Shown piece by piece: positions 42,360-53,424 of a stretch of 64,000 bases of DNA (the first letter of the stretch is position 1; each line of letters opens with the position of its first letter). The notes below the pieces were generated by a model that saw only the letters and a list, made by a program, of their open reading frames with translations, was not told where the DNA came from and did no database searches. A program made the position numbers and the translations under genes. This DNA is from RUG572 sp964386385 (lineage in GTDB: Bacteria; Verrucomicrobiota; Kiritimatiellia; RFP12; UBA1067), in the NCBI GenBank assembly GCA_964386385.1, contig CAYLRN010000012.1, forward strand, positions 1 through 64,000, written 5' to 3'.

Positions 42360-43793
42360 ATGCACGACCTCTCCCGCCGCTCGTTCGTCTCGTCCCTCGG
42401 CGTCTTCGCCGCGGCGGGCGCGATGAGCCGTCCGTTCCGCGCCCTCGCCGCGATGGCCGACGACGCGGCCGCGCCGCTGGGCGACTATTGGAACGCGCAT
42501 CTGGACGAGGTGGCGCGGAAGGTGGACGCGCTTTCGGCCACGACCGCCGACGCCTTCTGGTTCATCACGGACCTCCACGTCTCCGCAAACAAGATGCAGA
42601 GCGGGAAGGCGATTGCCGAGCTGACTAGGCGGACGAAGGTCGCGAAGACGCTCTGCGGCGGCGACATGCCGGAGGCGTTCGCCTCGCAGTTCAAGTCCGA
42701 CAAGGCAGGCGTCGACTTCGCGGTGGACGCCTACCGCCTCTTCTGGGTCGACCCCATCGAACGCGCCGGCGGCAAGGTCTACACCGCGAAGGGCAACCAC
42801 GACTTCACCATCCGCCACGATCCGACCAGCCCGCATGGCCACACCTACTCCGGCGTCGAGGCGCGCAAGGCCGTCATGGGCTCGCAGGCGTCCCGAACGG
42901 TCGTCGCCAATCCCGACGACCCGGAGGCCTGCTACTACTACTTCGACAACCCGAACGCGAAGATCCGCTACGTCGTGGCGGACACGACCGATACCATCGA
43001 CCCGCGCCGCAGGTTCTGGGCGGTCGTCTACGGAATGCACGAGAGGCAGCTTCTCTGGCTGGCCGAAAAGGCGTTCTCCACGATTCCCGCCGGCTGGTCC
43101 GCCGTCGTCATGCACCACATCCCCCTCACGGGATGTGTCGGCTACGAGAACGAGACCGCGCTCTTCGCGCCGTTCCGCGAACTGATGGAGGCCTACCAGA
43201 ACCGCGGCCGGACGACGCTGTGCGGACACGTCTTCGACTTCGCGGACGCGAAGGGGCGGATTCTTCTCGACGTCACCGGACACTACCACGCCGAGCGCCA
43301 GACCTTCCAGAAGGGCATCCTCCACGTCACCGAGCCGTGCGACGCCGCCTACGGCGACTACATAAACGGTTCTCCGCTGTGCGGGGCGCTGCCGCAGAAG
43401 AGGGCCGGCACTGTCCATGAGCAGACGTTCGACGCCGTCCATCTCGACCCCGCGCGCGACATGGTCCACTTCACCCGCGTGGGCGGCGGACAGGACCGCG
43501 CGATCCACCTGAAGCCCATTGCGGTGAAGGCGGATTCAACGTTCGCGTTTTCGCCCTCCATGCTGTCCGGCTCCGCGCTGTCGGGTCCCGTCAAGTGGGG
43601 CTGCTACGACGCCGACCGCATTGTGAAGACTCCGAATCCGAGGAACAGGTACAGCCCGTTCATCGGCTACGCGAACGACTTGGCGACGATTTCCCCGGAG
43701 GGCGTCCTGACGGCGCGCAGGCCGGGCGAGATCATGGTCGTCGCGTTGGACGCGAAGCTGAACAAGGAGATTTTCCCGGTCACCATCGCGTGA
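42360..43793 (+). CDS. Tat-exported metallophosphoesterase 1
   Basis: 477 residues with a Tat signal (LSRRSFVSSLGVFAAAGA). Calcineurin-like metal-binding motifs appear in order: FITDLHV (DxH), GGDMPE (GD), GNHD, AVVMHH and GHYH. The C-terminal part (about 380-477) is beta-rich, with an Ig-like stretch. Expected substrates are phosphodiesters or phosphomonoesters outside the cytoplasm. AAAGGAA precedes the ATG. It is not closely similar to the next metallophosphoesterase despite the shared fold. Confidence 0.85.
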   Translation: MHDLSRRSFVSSLGVFAAAGAMSRPFRALAAMADDAAAPLGDYWNAHLDEVARKVDALSATTADAFWFITDLHVSANKMQSGKAIAELTRRTKVAKTLCGGDMPEAFASQFKSDKAGVDFAVDAYRLFWVDPIERAGGKVYTAKGNHDFTIRHDPTSPHGHTYSGVEARKAVMGSQASRTVVANPDDPEACYYYFDNPNAKIRYVVADTTDTIDPRRRFWAVVYGMHERQLLWLAEKAFSTIPAGWSAVVMHHIPLTGCVGYENETALFAPFRELMEAYQNRGRTTLCGHVFDFADAKGRILLDVTGHYHAERQTFQKGILHVTEPCDAAYGDYINGSPLCGALPQKRAGTVHEQTFDAVHLDPARDMVHFTRVGGGQDRAIHLKPIAVKADSTFAFSPSMLSGSALSGPVKWGCYDADRIVKTPNPRNRYSPFIGYANDLATISPEGVLTARRPGEIMVVALDAKLNKEIFPVTIA

Positions 43794-43863
43794 CCCGACG
43801 GCCGGCCGCCGCCGCGCGGACGGCACGGAAGACGAACGCAGACAAAGAGGAAGGAACAGGACG

Positions 43864-45384
43864 ATGGACGTTTCACGTAGGTTCTTCATCGCCGGCGCGA
43901 CGGCATTCGGCGCGTTCGGCGGCAACCGCTTTTTCACCGCCTCGGCGGCCTCCGTCCCGACCGGGAAGCCGCGCCTGGCTTTCGGCGTCGTGAGCGACAT
44001 ACACATCACGAAGGCCGGCTCCGGCGAGAAGCCCGAGGCGTGGGGCAACAACCTCACGTTCAAGAAGACGCTGAAGTGGTTTCGCTCGCAGGGCGTCGAC
44101 GCCGTCATGGTCGTCGGCGACATGGCCGACAACGGCATGGTCGAGCAGATGCAGGCCGTAGCACAGGCGTGGTATTCCGTCTTCCCGAACGACAGGACTC
44201 CTTCTGGCCGCCCCGTCGAAAAGCTCTTCGTCATGGGCAACCACGACTACCACGGCTACCTCTACGGCGACCACGCCGCGAAGCTCTATCCGGACGAAAA
44301 CGAGCGCAGAAAACACATACTCCGCGCCGACATGGCAGGCTGGTGGCGCAAGATCTTCAACGAGGACTATTCCCGCTTCTACCGCAAGGTCGTCAATGGC
44401 TACACCTTCCTCGGCGCCCACTGGGACGACGGCCGGGGGCCGGAGACGAAGTACGGGCGCGAGACGTTCGGCGTCGAACTGGGCGAGTTCCTTTCGAAGA
44501 ACGGACGCGCCCTCAATTCCACCATGCCGTTCTTTTACTTCCAGCATCCGCATCCGAAGGACACCGTCTACGGCCCGTGGGCGTGGGGGCACGACCGCGG
44601 CCTTAGCACGAAGGAGCTCTCGAAGTTCCAGAACGCGATTGCTTTCTCCGGGCACTCCCACTACACGCTCACCGACGAGCGTTCCATCTGGCAGGGAGCC
44701 TTCACGTCCGTAGGCACCAGCTCCCTACGCTACACCGGAATGCCCTACAATTCCCGCCATCCGTTCGGGTACGAGAACACCACCACGGAGCAGGGGACGA
44801 AGGCGCAGACGCCGGCGGACATCGACGCGATGAAGACGATGGCGCGCTATTCCGCCGGCGACTGCAGGCAGGGAATGCTCTGGAAGGTCTACGACGACTG
44901 CATCGTCGTCCAGCGCCGCGAATTCCTGAGCGACATGGCCGTCGGCCCTGACTGGGTGATGCCGCTTCCCGCCGCCGAATCGAAGCCGTTCGCATTCGCC
45001 GAACACGCGAAGAAGACCGTCGCCCCCGAATTCCCGAAGGGCGCGAAGGTCGTCCTCGCAAAGGTCAAGGCGAAGACGCGCGCGACGAACGGGCATCCGT
45101 CCGTCGAGAAGGAGGCGTACAGGCTGACGTTCCCGGCCGCCCTCGCCGCGCCGGATGCCCGGCCGTTCGAGTACGAGATCGTGGCGATCGGCAAGGACGG
45201 GAAGACGGCCGCGTTTCACGTTGTCGCGGAAGGGTTCAACCACGCGCTCGGGCACAAGAGGGCGAAAGCCGATTCGTCGTGCGTAGTGTCCGTAGACCGG
45301 CTGCCGAAGGACATGGTCAAGTTCGAGGTGCGTCCGCTCGACTGCTTCTGGCGCAAGGGCGCCGCCCTTGTCGTCTCGGTCTGA
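43864..45384 (+). CDS. Tat-exported metallophosphoesterase 2
   Basis: 506 residues. The N-terminus VSRRFFIAGATAFGAFGGN is a Tat signal. Motifs: FGVVSDIHIT, VVGDMADNG, MGNHDYHG, and GHSHYTL near residue 265. A beta-sandwich C-terminal domain spans about 380-506. It acts outside the cytoplasm on an unknown phosphate ester. AGGAAGGA precedes the ATG. It sits 70 bp after metallophosphoesterase 1. Confidence 0.85.
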   Translation: MDVSRRFFIAGATAFGAFGGNRFFTASAASVPTGKPRLAFGVVSDIHITKAGSGEKPEAWGNNLTFKKTLKWFRSQGVDAVMVVGDMADNGMVEQMQAVAQAWYSVFPNDRTPSGRPVEKLFVMGNHDYHGYLYGDHAAKLYPDENERRKHILRADMAGWWRKIFNEDYSRFYRKVVNGYTFLGAHWDDGRGPETKYGRETFGVELGEFLSKNGRALNSTMPFFYFQHPHPKDTVYGPWAWGHDRGLSTKELSKFQNAIAFSGHSHYTLTDERSIWQGAFTSVGTSSLRYTGMPYNSRHPFGYENTTTEQGTKAQTPADIDAMKTMARYSAGDCRQGMLWKVYDDCIVVQRREFLSDMAVGPDWVMPLPAAESKPFAFAEHAKKTVAPEFPKGAKVVLAKVKAKTRATNGHPSVEKEAYRLTFPAALAAPDARPFEYEIVAIGKDGKTAAFHVVAEGFNHALGHKRAKADSSCVVSVDRLPKDMVKFEVRPLDCFWRKGAALVVSV

Positions 45385-45391
45385 CGGAACT

Positions 45392-46412
<1,021 letters not shown>

Positions 46413-46420
<8 letters not shown>

Positions 46421-46979
46421 GCGTCTGGGCATATTCGGCGGGTCGTTCAACCCGATCCATCTCGGACACGTCGGCGTGGCCGAACGCGCCGCCGCCGAAT
46501 GCGGCCTTTTGCGAGTGCTCGTCGTCCCGGCGAAGGTGAGCCCGTTCAAGACCGGCGAACCGCCGCCGCTGCCCGACGCCCTGCGCTGGCGTCTTGTGGA
46601 GGCGGCCTGCGCGGGGCATCCGCTTCTCGTCCCATGCGACGTCGAACTCCGGCGCGGCGGCGTGTCGTACGCCGTGGACACCGTCCGCGCGATTCGGGCG
46701 GACAACCCGGGCGCGGAGCTTTATTTCATCGTCGGCGAGGATTCCGTCGCCGGACTCCCCCGCTGGCGCGAATGGGAAACGCTTCGGACGCTCTGCCGAT
46801 TCGTCTCCTTTCCACGGACACGCGAGTCGTCCACGGAAATACGCCGTCGCATGAAGGCGGGCGATTCGTACGGCGACCTCGTCCCTCCCGCCGTCGCGAA
46901 GATCCTCCGGGAGTTCGCCGCGGCCGGGCAGTCCGATGCTAGCGGATTTACAGATGGACAAACAGCAAAGGCGGTGTGA
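46413..46979 (+). CDS. nadD: Nicotinate-nucleotide adenylyltransferase
   Basis: Adenylates nicotinate mononucleotide in NAD synthesis. 188 residues. GIFGGSFNPIHLGH carries the HxGH nucleotidyltransferase motif. VPAKVSPFKT, YFIVGEDSVAGLPRW and the C-terminal SSTEIRRRMKAGDS followed by LVPPAV are NadD signatures. The start overlaps the ABC ATPase stop (ATGACTGA). Confidence 0.93.
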
Positions 46980-46980
46980 C

Positions 46981-49368
46981 ATGAAAAAAGGCGCTCTGAT
47001 GGCATTGGCGCTGGCGGCTGCGGTCTGCGGCTTAGCCCAGTCGTCCGAAATCGCGAAGTTCGACCCGCGCATGGCGGTCGAGAAGGCCGTCGTCACGAAC
47101 GGCGTCAAGTGGATCGACGGACGCTATCTGCCAATCGAGGGGCGGATGTTCGACGACGTGGACGCATACTACGACCGGCTGCCGTCCGGCGTGACGACGA
47201 ACGTCAACGGCGGCGTCCGCTCCATGAAGCATCACACTGCCGGCCTCCAGTTCCGCTTCAGGACCGACTCGCGCAAGCTCGTCTTCAAGTGGATCCCGTG
47301 GAGCGCCGGCCTGGCGATGGACCACATGCCGGCGTCGGGCGTGAGCGGCATCGACGTCTACCGCCGCAATGCGTCCGGCAAATGGGAGTACGTGAAGACG
47401 GGCCGCATCCACGACGGCGTGAAGGGCGGAACGCTCACCCTCGACTGGTGGCCGGACTCGGACTGCCTTGTGAACCTTCCGCTCTACAACGGCGTGAAGT
47501 CGTTCACCCTCGGCATCGACGAGAAGGCGACTGTATCCGCGCCGACGCCCCGCGCAAGCGGCGTCGCCAAGCCGGTCGTCTTCTACGGCACCTCCATCAC
47601 CCATGGCGGATGCGCCTCGCGCCCCGGCCTCGCGTTCGTCAACGTTGTCGGACGCAGGCTCGACGTCCCCGTCGTGAACCTGGGCTTCTCCGGCTCCGGC
47701 AAGATGGAACTTGAAATGAGCGAACACCTCGCCCGCATCGACGCCTCGTGCTACGTGCTGGACTGCCTCTGGAACATGAACGACAGCCTCGTCAGTGAAC
47801 GCTACGAGCCGTTCATCCGCAACCTCCGCGCGAAACGCCCCGACGTTCCGATCGTCATGGCCGAGCAGTGCGACGTCTACTGCGGCGTGGCGAATGGAAA
47901 GGACAGGTTCATCCGCAGCCTCCACGACGCGCTCGTCGCCGAAGGGTGGAAGAATCTCGTCTATTTGCCGAAGGACAAGATGTACGCCGGCGACCGCGAG
48001 GGGACTGTCGACGGCTGCCACCCGAACGACTGGGGCATGATGTCGATGGCGGACTCCTTCTCCGCCGCCGTCGGCAAGGCCCTGAAGCTGCCGGGCGCCG
48101 GCGTGAACCCGAACCGCGTCCGCACACTCGCAAACGACTTCGTGGAAATCTGCCACTCCCCCGATCCGAAGAACGTCTACTGCTACACTCCTGGAATCTG
48201 CCGCCTCGATTCCGGCCGCCTCGTCGTGACATGCGACTTCGGCGGACCGGGCATGAAGGGCAAGACGGCCGGGCGGATATTCGTCTCCGACGACGGCGGA
48301 AAGTCCTGGCGCAAGACGGGCGAGTTCCCGATGTGCCATGCGCGTCCCTTCGTTGCGGGAGGTAGGCTCTACGTCCTCGGGCACAACGGCAACCTCGGCG
48401 TCCTCCGCTCCGACGACGGCGGCGAGACGTGGAGCGCGACGTCGTGGCTGACGCAGAAGCAGAGCTGGCACCAGTCCGCCTGCAACGTCTGGTACACGCG
48501 CGGCAACGTCTATCTCGTGATGGAGCGGACGATTCCCTCGCCCGACGGCCGCAACTTCGGCTGGGCCGTGAACCGCCTTGCGCCAACCCTCATGCGCGCG
48601 AAGGAGACGGACGACCTCACGAAGCGCGAAAGCTGGACGTTCGCGGAGTCGTTCTGCTTCGACGCCATCTTCGACGGAAAGCCGAACCCGGAGCTCGACC
48701 ACTTCGGCATTCCCTGGTACGTCCCGTTCACGGAGTGGACGAAGGAGAACCCTCGTCCGCCCACCCAGCCCCGCTGGGCGCAGCCAATCGGCTGGCTTGA
48801 GACGAACGTCGTCCAGTTCAAGGACCCGAACCATGTCTGGTACGACCCGACGGGCCGCACGTTCCACCTCTTCATGCGCACGAACACGGCCGGCTCCGGC
48901 TACGGCGCGATGGCCAAGGTCGTCGAGCGGGACGACGGGACGATGAAGCTGGAACTGGAGACGGCGCCGTCCGGCCGCAAGATGCTCTTCATCCCGTTCC
49001 CCGGCGGGCAGATGCGCTTCCACGTCCTCTGGGACGAGAAGACGCAGCTCTACTGGCTTCTCTCCACGCAGGCGACCGACACGATGTGCCGCTTCGACCG
49101 CCTGCCGAGGGGCCGCTACAATCTGCCATACGACGAACGCCAGCGGATGCAGCTCTCGTTCTCCCGCAACATGATGGACTGGTGCTTCGCGGGACTCGTT
49201 GCCACCGGGCCGTCCCCCCGCGCGGCGCGCCACTACGCCTCGATGGCGTTCGACGGCGACGACCTCGTGATCGTCTCCCGGTCGGGTGACAAGGACGCGA
49301 AGTCCGCGCATGATGGGAACATGATAACCTTCCACCGCGTGTCGGACTTCCGCTCGCTGGTCTACTGA
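46981..49368 (+). CDS. SGNH esterase/sialidase fusion, exported
   Basis: 795 residues with a signal peptide (1-20). Residues about 30-190 form the N-terminal beta-sandwich (GxDLY-type; GIDVY present). Residues about 195-370 form a GDSL/SGNH esterase: YGTSIT with S205, and DGCH with D344/H347. The rest is a six-bladed sialidase-like propeller with Asp boxes SDDGGKSW (436) and SDDGGETW (477). Such a fusion could remove O-acetyl groups from sialic acid and then release the sugar, or act on other O-acylated glycans. The sialidase Arg triad and Tyr/Glu pair were not verified. It starts 1 nt after nadD with a poor ribosome binding site (AAAGGCGG). Confidence 0.78.
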   Translation: MKKGALMALALAAAVCGLAQSSEIAKFDPRMAVEKAVVTNGVKWIDGRYLPIEGRMFDDVDAYYDRLPSGVTTNVNGGVRSMKHHTAGLQFRFRTDSRKLVFKWIPWSAGLAMDHMPASGVSGIDVYRRNASGKWEYVKTGRIHDGVKGGTLTLDWWPDSDCLVNLPLYNGVKSFTLGIDEKATVSAPTPRASGVAKPVVFYGTSITHGGCASRPGLAFVNVVGRRLDVPVVNLGFSGSGKMELEMSEHLARIDASCYVLDCLWNMNDSLVSERYEPFIRNLRAKRPDVPIVMAEQCDVYCGVANGKDRFIRSLHDALVAEGWKNLVYLPKDKMYAGDREGTVDGCHPNDWGMMSMADSFSAAVGKALKLPGAGVNPNRVRTLANDFVEICHSPDPKNVYCYTPGICRLDSGRLVVTCDFGGPGMKGKTAGRIFVSDDGGKSWRKTGEFPMCHARPFVAGGRLYVLGHNGNLGVLRSDDGGETWSATSWLTQKQSWHQSACNVWYTRGNVYLVMERTIPSPDGRNFGWAVNRLAPTLMRAKETDDLTKRESWTFAESFCFDAIFDGKPNPELDHFGIPWYVPFTEWTKENPRPPTQPRWAQPIGWLETNVVQFKDPNHVWYDPTGRTFHLFMRTNTAGSGYGAMAKVVERDDGTMKLELETAPSGRKMLFIPFPGGQMRFHVLWDEKTQLYWLLSTQATDTMCRFDRLPRGRYNLPYDERQRMQLSFSRNMMDWCFAGLVATGPSPRAARHYASMAFDGDDLVIVSRSGDKDAKSAHDGNMITFHRVSDFRSLVY

Positions 49369-49384
49369 CGAGGAGGACGACGAC

Positions 49385-52300
49385 GTGAACGCTCGAATCT
49401 CAATCCTTGTCGCCCTTGCGGCCGCCATCTCAATTACGTTTGCGTCCCCGCGCGACGTGTACGAAGTGTGGGACGTGCCGCAGTCGGGGCTTCTGCGCCT
49501 CGCCGTGCCGGCGGACCTGCCGGGCTCCGGCGCGGGGCTTTCCGTCTCGCTTGACGGTACGCGCGTCGTCGCGCAGGAAATCGCGGACGCGGACGAATGC
49601 GTCGTGCGCGTCCCCGCGCCGCTCGTCGAAAAGGCGAAGACTGCGTCCCTGCGCGTCTCGATGGAGCGCACCGGCGGCGTCGCCCCGCGGCCGGTCTCCG
49701 TCTCCCGCCTCGTCGTCTCCAACGCGGCGTTCTCCGTCGCGTTCGACGAGACGGTCGGCGGCGGCTGGCCGAGCCGCCTTGTCTGGGCTTCGGGCAAGAC
49801 GTGCGAGCGCATGACGTGGTTCGACCGCATCTACACGTCCGACAACAGCCAGGGCATGGGCGGGCAGTGGGGGCTGCGGACCGCCCGGAAGGGGAGCGTC
49901 CTCGACTTCGGCCGCGGGTCGATATTCCGCCAGGTCAGGACCGTCGCCGAGTTCGCCGGCGCGGACGGCCGCGTCTGCCCCGCCCATCCCCGCGCCATCT
50001 ACGACTGGATCTTCTTCGAAGGCTCTGACGAATGGACGCTCGTTCGCATGGCGTTCGCGGAGGAAAGCCCCGCCACGTGGGAGCAGCTTCAGGCGGGTAT
50101 TCCCGAATTCCCGTTCGGCATGTTCTCCGCCTACGCCGCGGACGGCGGCCGGACTCCGCTCGTTGGCGGCTTCCCCGCCGCCGGCGCCGCATCGTTGCGC
50201 CGCGTAGGAAGGGCGTGGAGCGCGTTCCACGACGGCCGTAGTTTCGCGGCGGTCTACTCCTCCGACAACTGCTGCTTCATGGACGTCAACCGGCGGATCG
50301 GCTACCTCCACGCCTCCAACCGCATTTCATACAACGCTCCGTGGTCCGGAGCGCCTGTCGCGCGCACCGCGTTCTTCCGCTTCGGCGAGGCGGACGTCCC
50401 CGAACGCGCGCTGGCCGTGGAACCGCCCGTGCGGAGCGCGGGAGGGATGCGCCGGCTCGACGTGCTGGCGGACGTGGACGCCGTGCGGCCGGGCGAGACG
50501 ACGACGGAATGGACTGTCGGCGGAATCGACGTGCGCGTCGGCGTCCGCGAAGGCCGCCGCGCCGAAATCCGCTCCGTCCGCGCCGCAGGCGAACTCGTGG
50601 CCGTCGGCCCGCAGCCGCTTTTTGAAGCGGTCGTGGAGGAGGTGAAGACGGGGAGGCGGACGGAGCTCTCGTCCTCCGACGAGTGGGCGTCCGTCGCGGT
50701 GTCGTCCGACGCGGCGAACGGCGCGGAGATGGCGTGGACGTTCACTGCGCCGGCGAAGAACGCCGCGTGGACGAACCTGTCGGTCGTCGTCACGGCGCGC
50801 CCGGGCGCGGACGGCGCGGGGCTCGACTGGTCGTTCGCCGGCGCCACCGGCTCGGACGGCTTCGCCCTCTGCGAGGCGACTGTCGGCGCGCTTGAATTCC
50901 TCTCGACCGGAGCCGCGATGCGCGCGCTCTATCCCGGCAGCATGGGCAACGTCGTCGCGAACCCGTGCGCGGACGCCTGCTCGTTCCGCGGGAACTACTC
51001 CTCCATGCACTGCGTCATGCCGTGGGAGGCGGTCTGGAACGAGGCGAGCGGGAAGGGCTTCTACGTCGGCGCGCACGACCCGAAGGGCGGCGCGAAGGTC
51101 GTCGCGCTGACGGGCAGTTCCGCCCGGGCCGCGGTTCGCCTTGCCGTCACGCACCGCCTTTCGTGGGACGGCGCGCGGCCGGGCGCGAAGGGCGCGATGT
51201 CAGGGACGATCCACTGGCGTCCGCTGCGCGGCGACTGGTACGAGGCCGCTTGCGTCTATCGCGACTTCGTCCGCGAACGCGCCGCCTGGTATCCGAAGAT
51301 GGGGCCGGAGGGCCGCGTCTCAACGCCGGCGTGGTTCAAGCGCCTCGGCTACGTCGTGCGCACGTACGGCCTTGCCGGGCAGGCGGAGCGCGATGTGAAG
51401 ACGTGCATGGACTATCTCGGCGTTCCAGTGATGGCGCATTGGTACCACTGGCACCAGATCCCCTTCGACAACGACTATCCGCACTACTTCCCCGCTAAGC
51501 CCGGCTTCGAGGAGGGCGTGAAGCGCATCCAGTCGATGGGCGCCTACGCCGTGCCGTACACGAACGGACACATCTGGGACATGCACGACCGGGGCGCGGA
51601 GGACTGGCAGTTCTCGTCGGTCGGCGCGAAGGGCGCCTGCATGAAGCGCGACGGCACGTTCTACGAGGAGCGATACAGTACCGTCGAGACGAACGGCGAG
51701 CGGGTCGTCTTCGCGCCGATGTGCCCCGCCTCGCAGGTCTGGCGCGACAAGGTCGTGGAGAACTGCGACAAGGTCGTCAACGGCGCCGGGCTCAACGGCT
51801 ACTACATGGACCAGGTCGGCGCGTTCGCGACAATCGACTGCCGCAACCCGGCGCATGGTCATCCCTTCGGCGGCGGAAGCTGGTGGCAGGAGGGCTATCG
51901 CCGCCTTCTCGCCGACGCGCGGGCGAAGTGCGGCGGGAAGGACGTCTTCTTCGCGACGGAGGGGAACGGCGAGCACACGTTCGACCAGATCGACGCATTC
52001 GTCTGCTGGCAGATCGAGGGCGGCGTTGACGTCGTGCCGGCGTTCGAGGTCTGCTACTCCGGCGCGGTGAACGTCTACTGCCGCTCCTACGTCGCCGCGA
52101 AGGGAAGCGGATGGCGGCAGATGCGCATGAAGTTCGCGAACGTCGTCGCGGACGGACATCTCATGGGCTGGATGCCGGCGGACTTCTGTCGCGAACCGAA
52201 GCTCAACGCCTATCTGCGCGAATGCGTCCGCTTCCGCCACCACAACGCGGAGTGGTTCTACAAGGGAGAGATGAGGCGTCCGCCGAAGCTGCTGGACGCC

Positions 52301-52702
52301 GTGCCGGAATGGGACGAGACGTGGGACATTTTCGGGCGGCAGCGTCCGACGCGGATGCCGATCGTCCAGACCGCCGCGCGCGCTCTTCTGGACTACGACT
52401 ACGCGCCCGACGGGCGGCGGCTCTGGAAGACGGGGCGCGTCCGGAAGGCGGTCGTCTACTTCACGAACTTCTCGGACTGCGAGACGGCGACGGCTCGCGT
52501 GGCGATCGACTGGAACGATCTCGGCGTCGATCCGCGCCACGCGGTCTTTGCGAAGGTGGACGCGGAAGGGCGGCGGACGCCATTCTCGTTCGCGGAGCTG
52601 TCCGCGCCGATCGCGTTCGCGCCGGGAAGCTGCCTTGGAATCGAGATCGTGCCGTCGCCGGCGGCGGAAGAAAAAGTCAATCCGGGAGTTGAAGGGAAAT
52701 GA
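49385..52702 (+). CDS. Exported DUF6259-type glycosidase-like protein
   Basis: 1105 residues from a GTG start preceded by GAGGAGG. Signal peptide (1-21). A beta-sandwich half (about 25-600) is followed by a TIM barrel (about 630-930) with HWYHWHQIPFDNDYPHYFPAK, GYYMDQVGA, FATEGNGEHTFDQIDAF and GHLMGWMPADF. This arrangement matches the DUF6259 family of PVC and Bacteroidota, a presumed glycoside hydrolase clan. Candidate catalytic acids are the Asp of YYMDQ and the Glu of ATEGN (inference). It follows the sialidase fusion by 16 bp, suggesting a shared glycan substrate. Confidence 0.68.
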   Translation: MNARISILVALAAAISITFASPRDVYEVWDVPQSGLLRLAVPADLPGSGAGLSVSLDGTRVVAQEIADADECVVRVPAPLVEKAKTASLRVSMERTGGVAPRPVSVSRLVVSNAAFSVAFDETVGGGWPSRLVWASGKTCERMTWFDRIYTSDNSQGMGGQWGLRTARKGSVLDFGRGSIFRQVRTVAEFAGADGRVCPAHPRAIYDWIFFEGSDEWTLVRMAFAEESPATWEQLQAGIPEFPFGMFSAYAADGGRTPLVGGFPAAGAASLRRVGRAWSAFHDGRSFAAVYSSDNCCFMDVNRRIGYLHASNRISYNAPWSGAPVARTAFFRFGEADVPERALAVEPPVRSAGGMRRLDVLADVDAVRPGETTTEWTVGGIDVRVGVREGRRAEIRSVRAAGELVAVGPQPLFEAVVEEVKTGRRTELSSSDEWASVAVSSDAANGAEMAWTFTAPAKNAAWTNLSVVVTARPGADGAGLDWSFAGATGSDGFALCEATVGALEFLSTGAAMRALYPGSMGNVVANPCADACSFRGNYSSMHCVMPWEAVWNEASGKGFYVGAHDPKGGAKVVALTGSSARAAVRLAVTHRLSWDGARPGAKGAMSGTIHWRPLRGDWYEAACVYRDFVRERAAWYPKMGPEGRVSTPAWFKRLGYVVRTYGLAGQAERDVKTCMDYLGVPVMAHWYHWHQIPFDNDYPHYFPAKPGFEEGVKRIQSMGAYAVPYTNGHIWDMHDRGAEDWQFSSVGAKGACMKRDGTFYEERYSTVETNGERVVFAPMCPASQVWRDKVVENCDKVVNGAGLNGYYMDQVGAFATIDCRNPAHGHPFGGGSWWQEGYRRLLADARAKCGGKDVFFATEGNGEHTFDQIDAFVCWQIEGGVDVVPAFEVCYSGAVNVYCRSYVAAKGSGWRQMRMKFANVVADGHLMGWMPADFCREPKLNAYLRECVRFRHHNAEWFYKGEMRRPPKLLDAVPEWDETWDIFGRQRPTRMPIVQTAARALLDYDYAPDGRRLWKTGRVRKAVVYFTNFSDCETATARVAIDWNDLGVDPRHAVFAKVDAEGRRTPFSFAELSAPIAFAPGSCLGIEIVPSPAAEEKVNPGVEGK

Positions 52703-53424
52703 ACGGGAAGAGCGCATTATGGCTGGCCGTGACGGGAGTAGCCCTTGTCGCGGCCCTGGTCGTCTGTCTGTCGTGGAACGCGGCCTCGGACGCCGCCGGG
52801 ACAGCTGAAACGCCGGCCGGCGAATCCGCCGGCGCGACGGTGGAGGCGGCGAGGAAATCCGCGAAGAGGAAGACCAAGGCGACCGCGCCGGCGGCGAAGG
52901 GCGCGATGTCGCCAAAGGTCGTCTTCGAGGACGAGGCGGACGACGCGCCCGCGCCCACGGCGGAGGAGATTTCCGAGGCCGAGGAGGAGAGGCTGGTGGA
53001 CGCTTTCGACGCCCTCACCGACAAGTGGATGGAGCCGTCCTCGAACGGCGTGTCGATGGCGGACGTGAAGCGCTTCAGCGACCAGTTCCGGAAAGTGCCC
53101 ATGTCGCGCAGGGACGAATGCCTCCACCGCGCATTGAACCTGGTGCCTGACGAGAACGTGATGCTGCTTGCCGGCATTCTGATGGACAAGTCGTACGGCG
53201 CGGAGATCCTTGACATCGTCTACGGCGACGTCCTCAACCGCTCCGAGGAGGTCAAGAAGCCGATTCTCCAGCAGATCTTCAAGGACAAGACGCATCCCTG
53301 CTGGGCGGACACCGCGTGGATCCTCGACGTCACGGACGAACTTCCGAAGCGCGGAAACGCCGCTTCGGCCACTGCGAAAGAAGGAGGAGAAGACAATGGC
53401 GGCGAAAACGAAACGGCTGATTGA
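52699..53424 (+). CDS. Hypothetical membrane-anchored protein
   Basis: 241 residues. One N-terminal hydrophobic segment (about 7-26) anchors it. A Lys/Ala/Pro-rich linker (about 45-75) and an acidic helical part (about 80-215) follow, ending in a low-complexity acidic tail. No family was recognised. It overlaps the DUF6259 gene by 4 nt (ATGA) and the next gene by 29 nt, so the three genes are translationally linked. The overlap with the next gene spans the acidic tail. Confidence 0.6.
   Translation: MNGKSALWLAVTGVALVAALVVCLSWNAASDAAGTAETPAGESAGATVEAARKSAKRKTKATAPAAKGAMSPKVVFEDEADDAPAPTAEEISEAEEERLVDAFDALTDKWMEPSSNGVSMADVKRFSDQFRKVPMSRRDECLHRALNLVPDENVMLLAGILMDKSYGAEILDIVYGDVLNRSEEVKKPILQQIFKDKTHPCWADTAWILDVTDELPKRGNAASATAKEGGEDNGGENETAD

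Noticed and set aside
47032..49830. 932-residue minus-strand ORF opposite the sialidase fusion
   Set aside because: Shadow frame spanning two real genes; no start signal or family.
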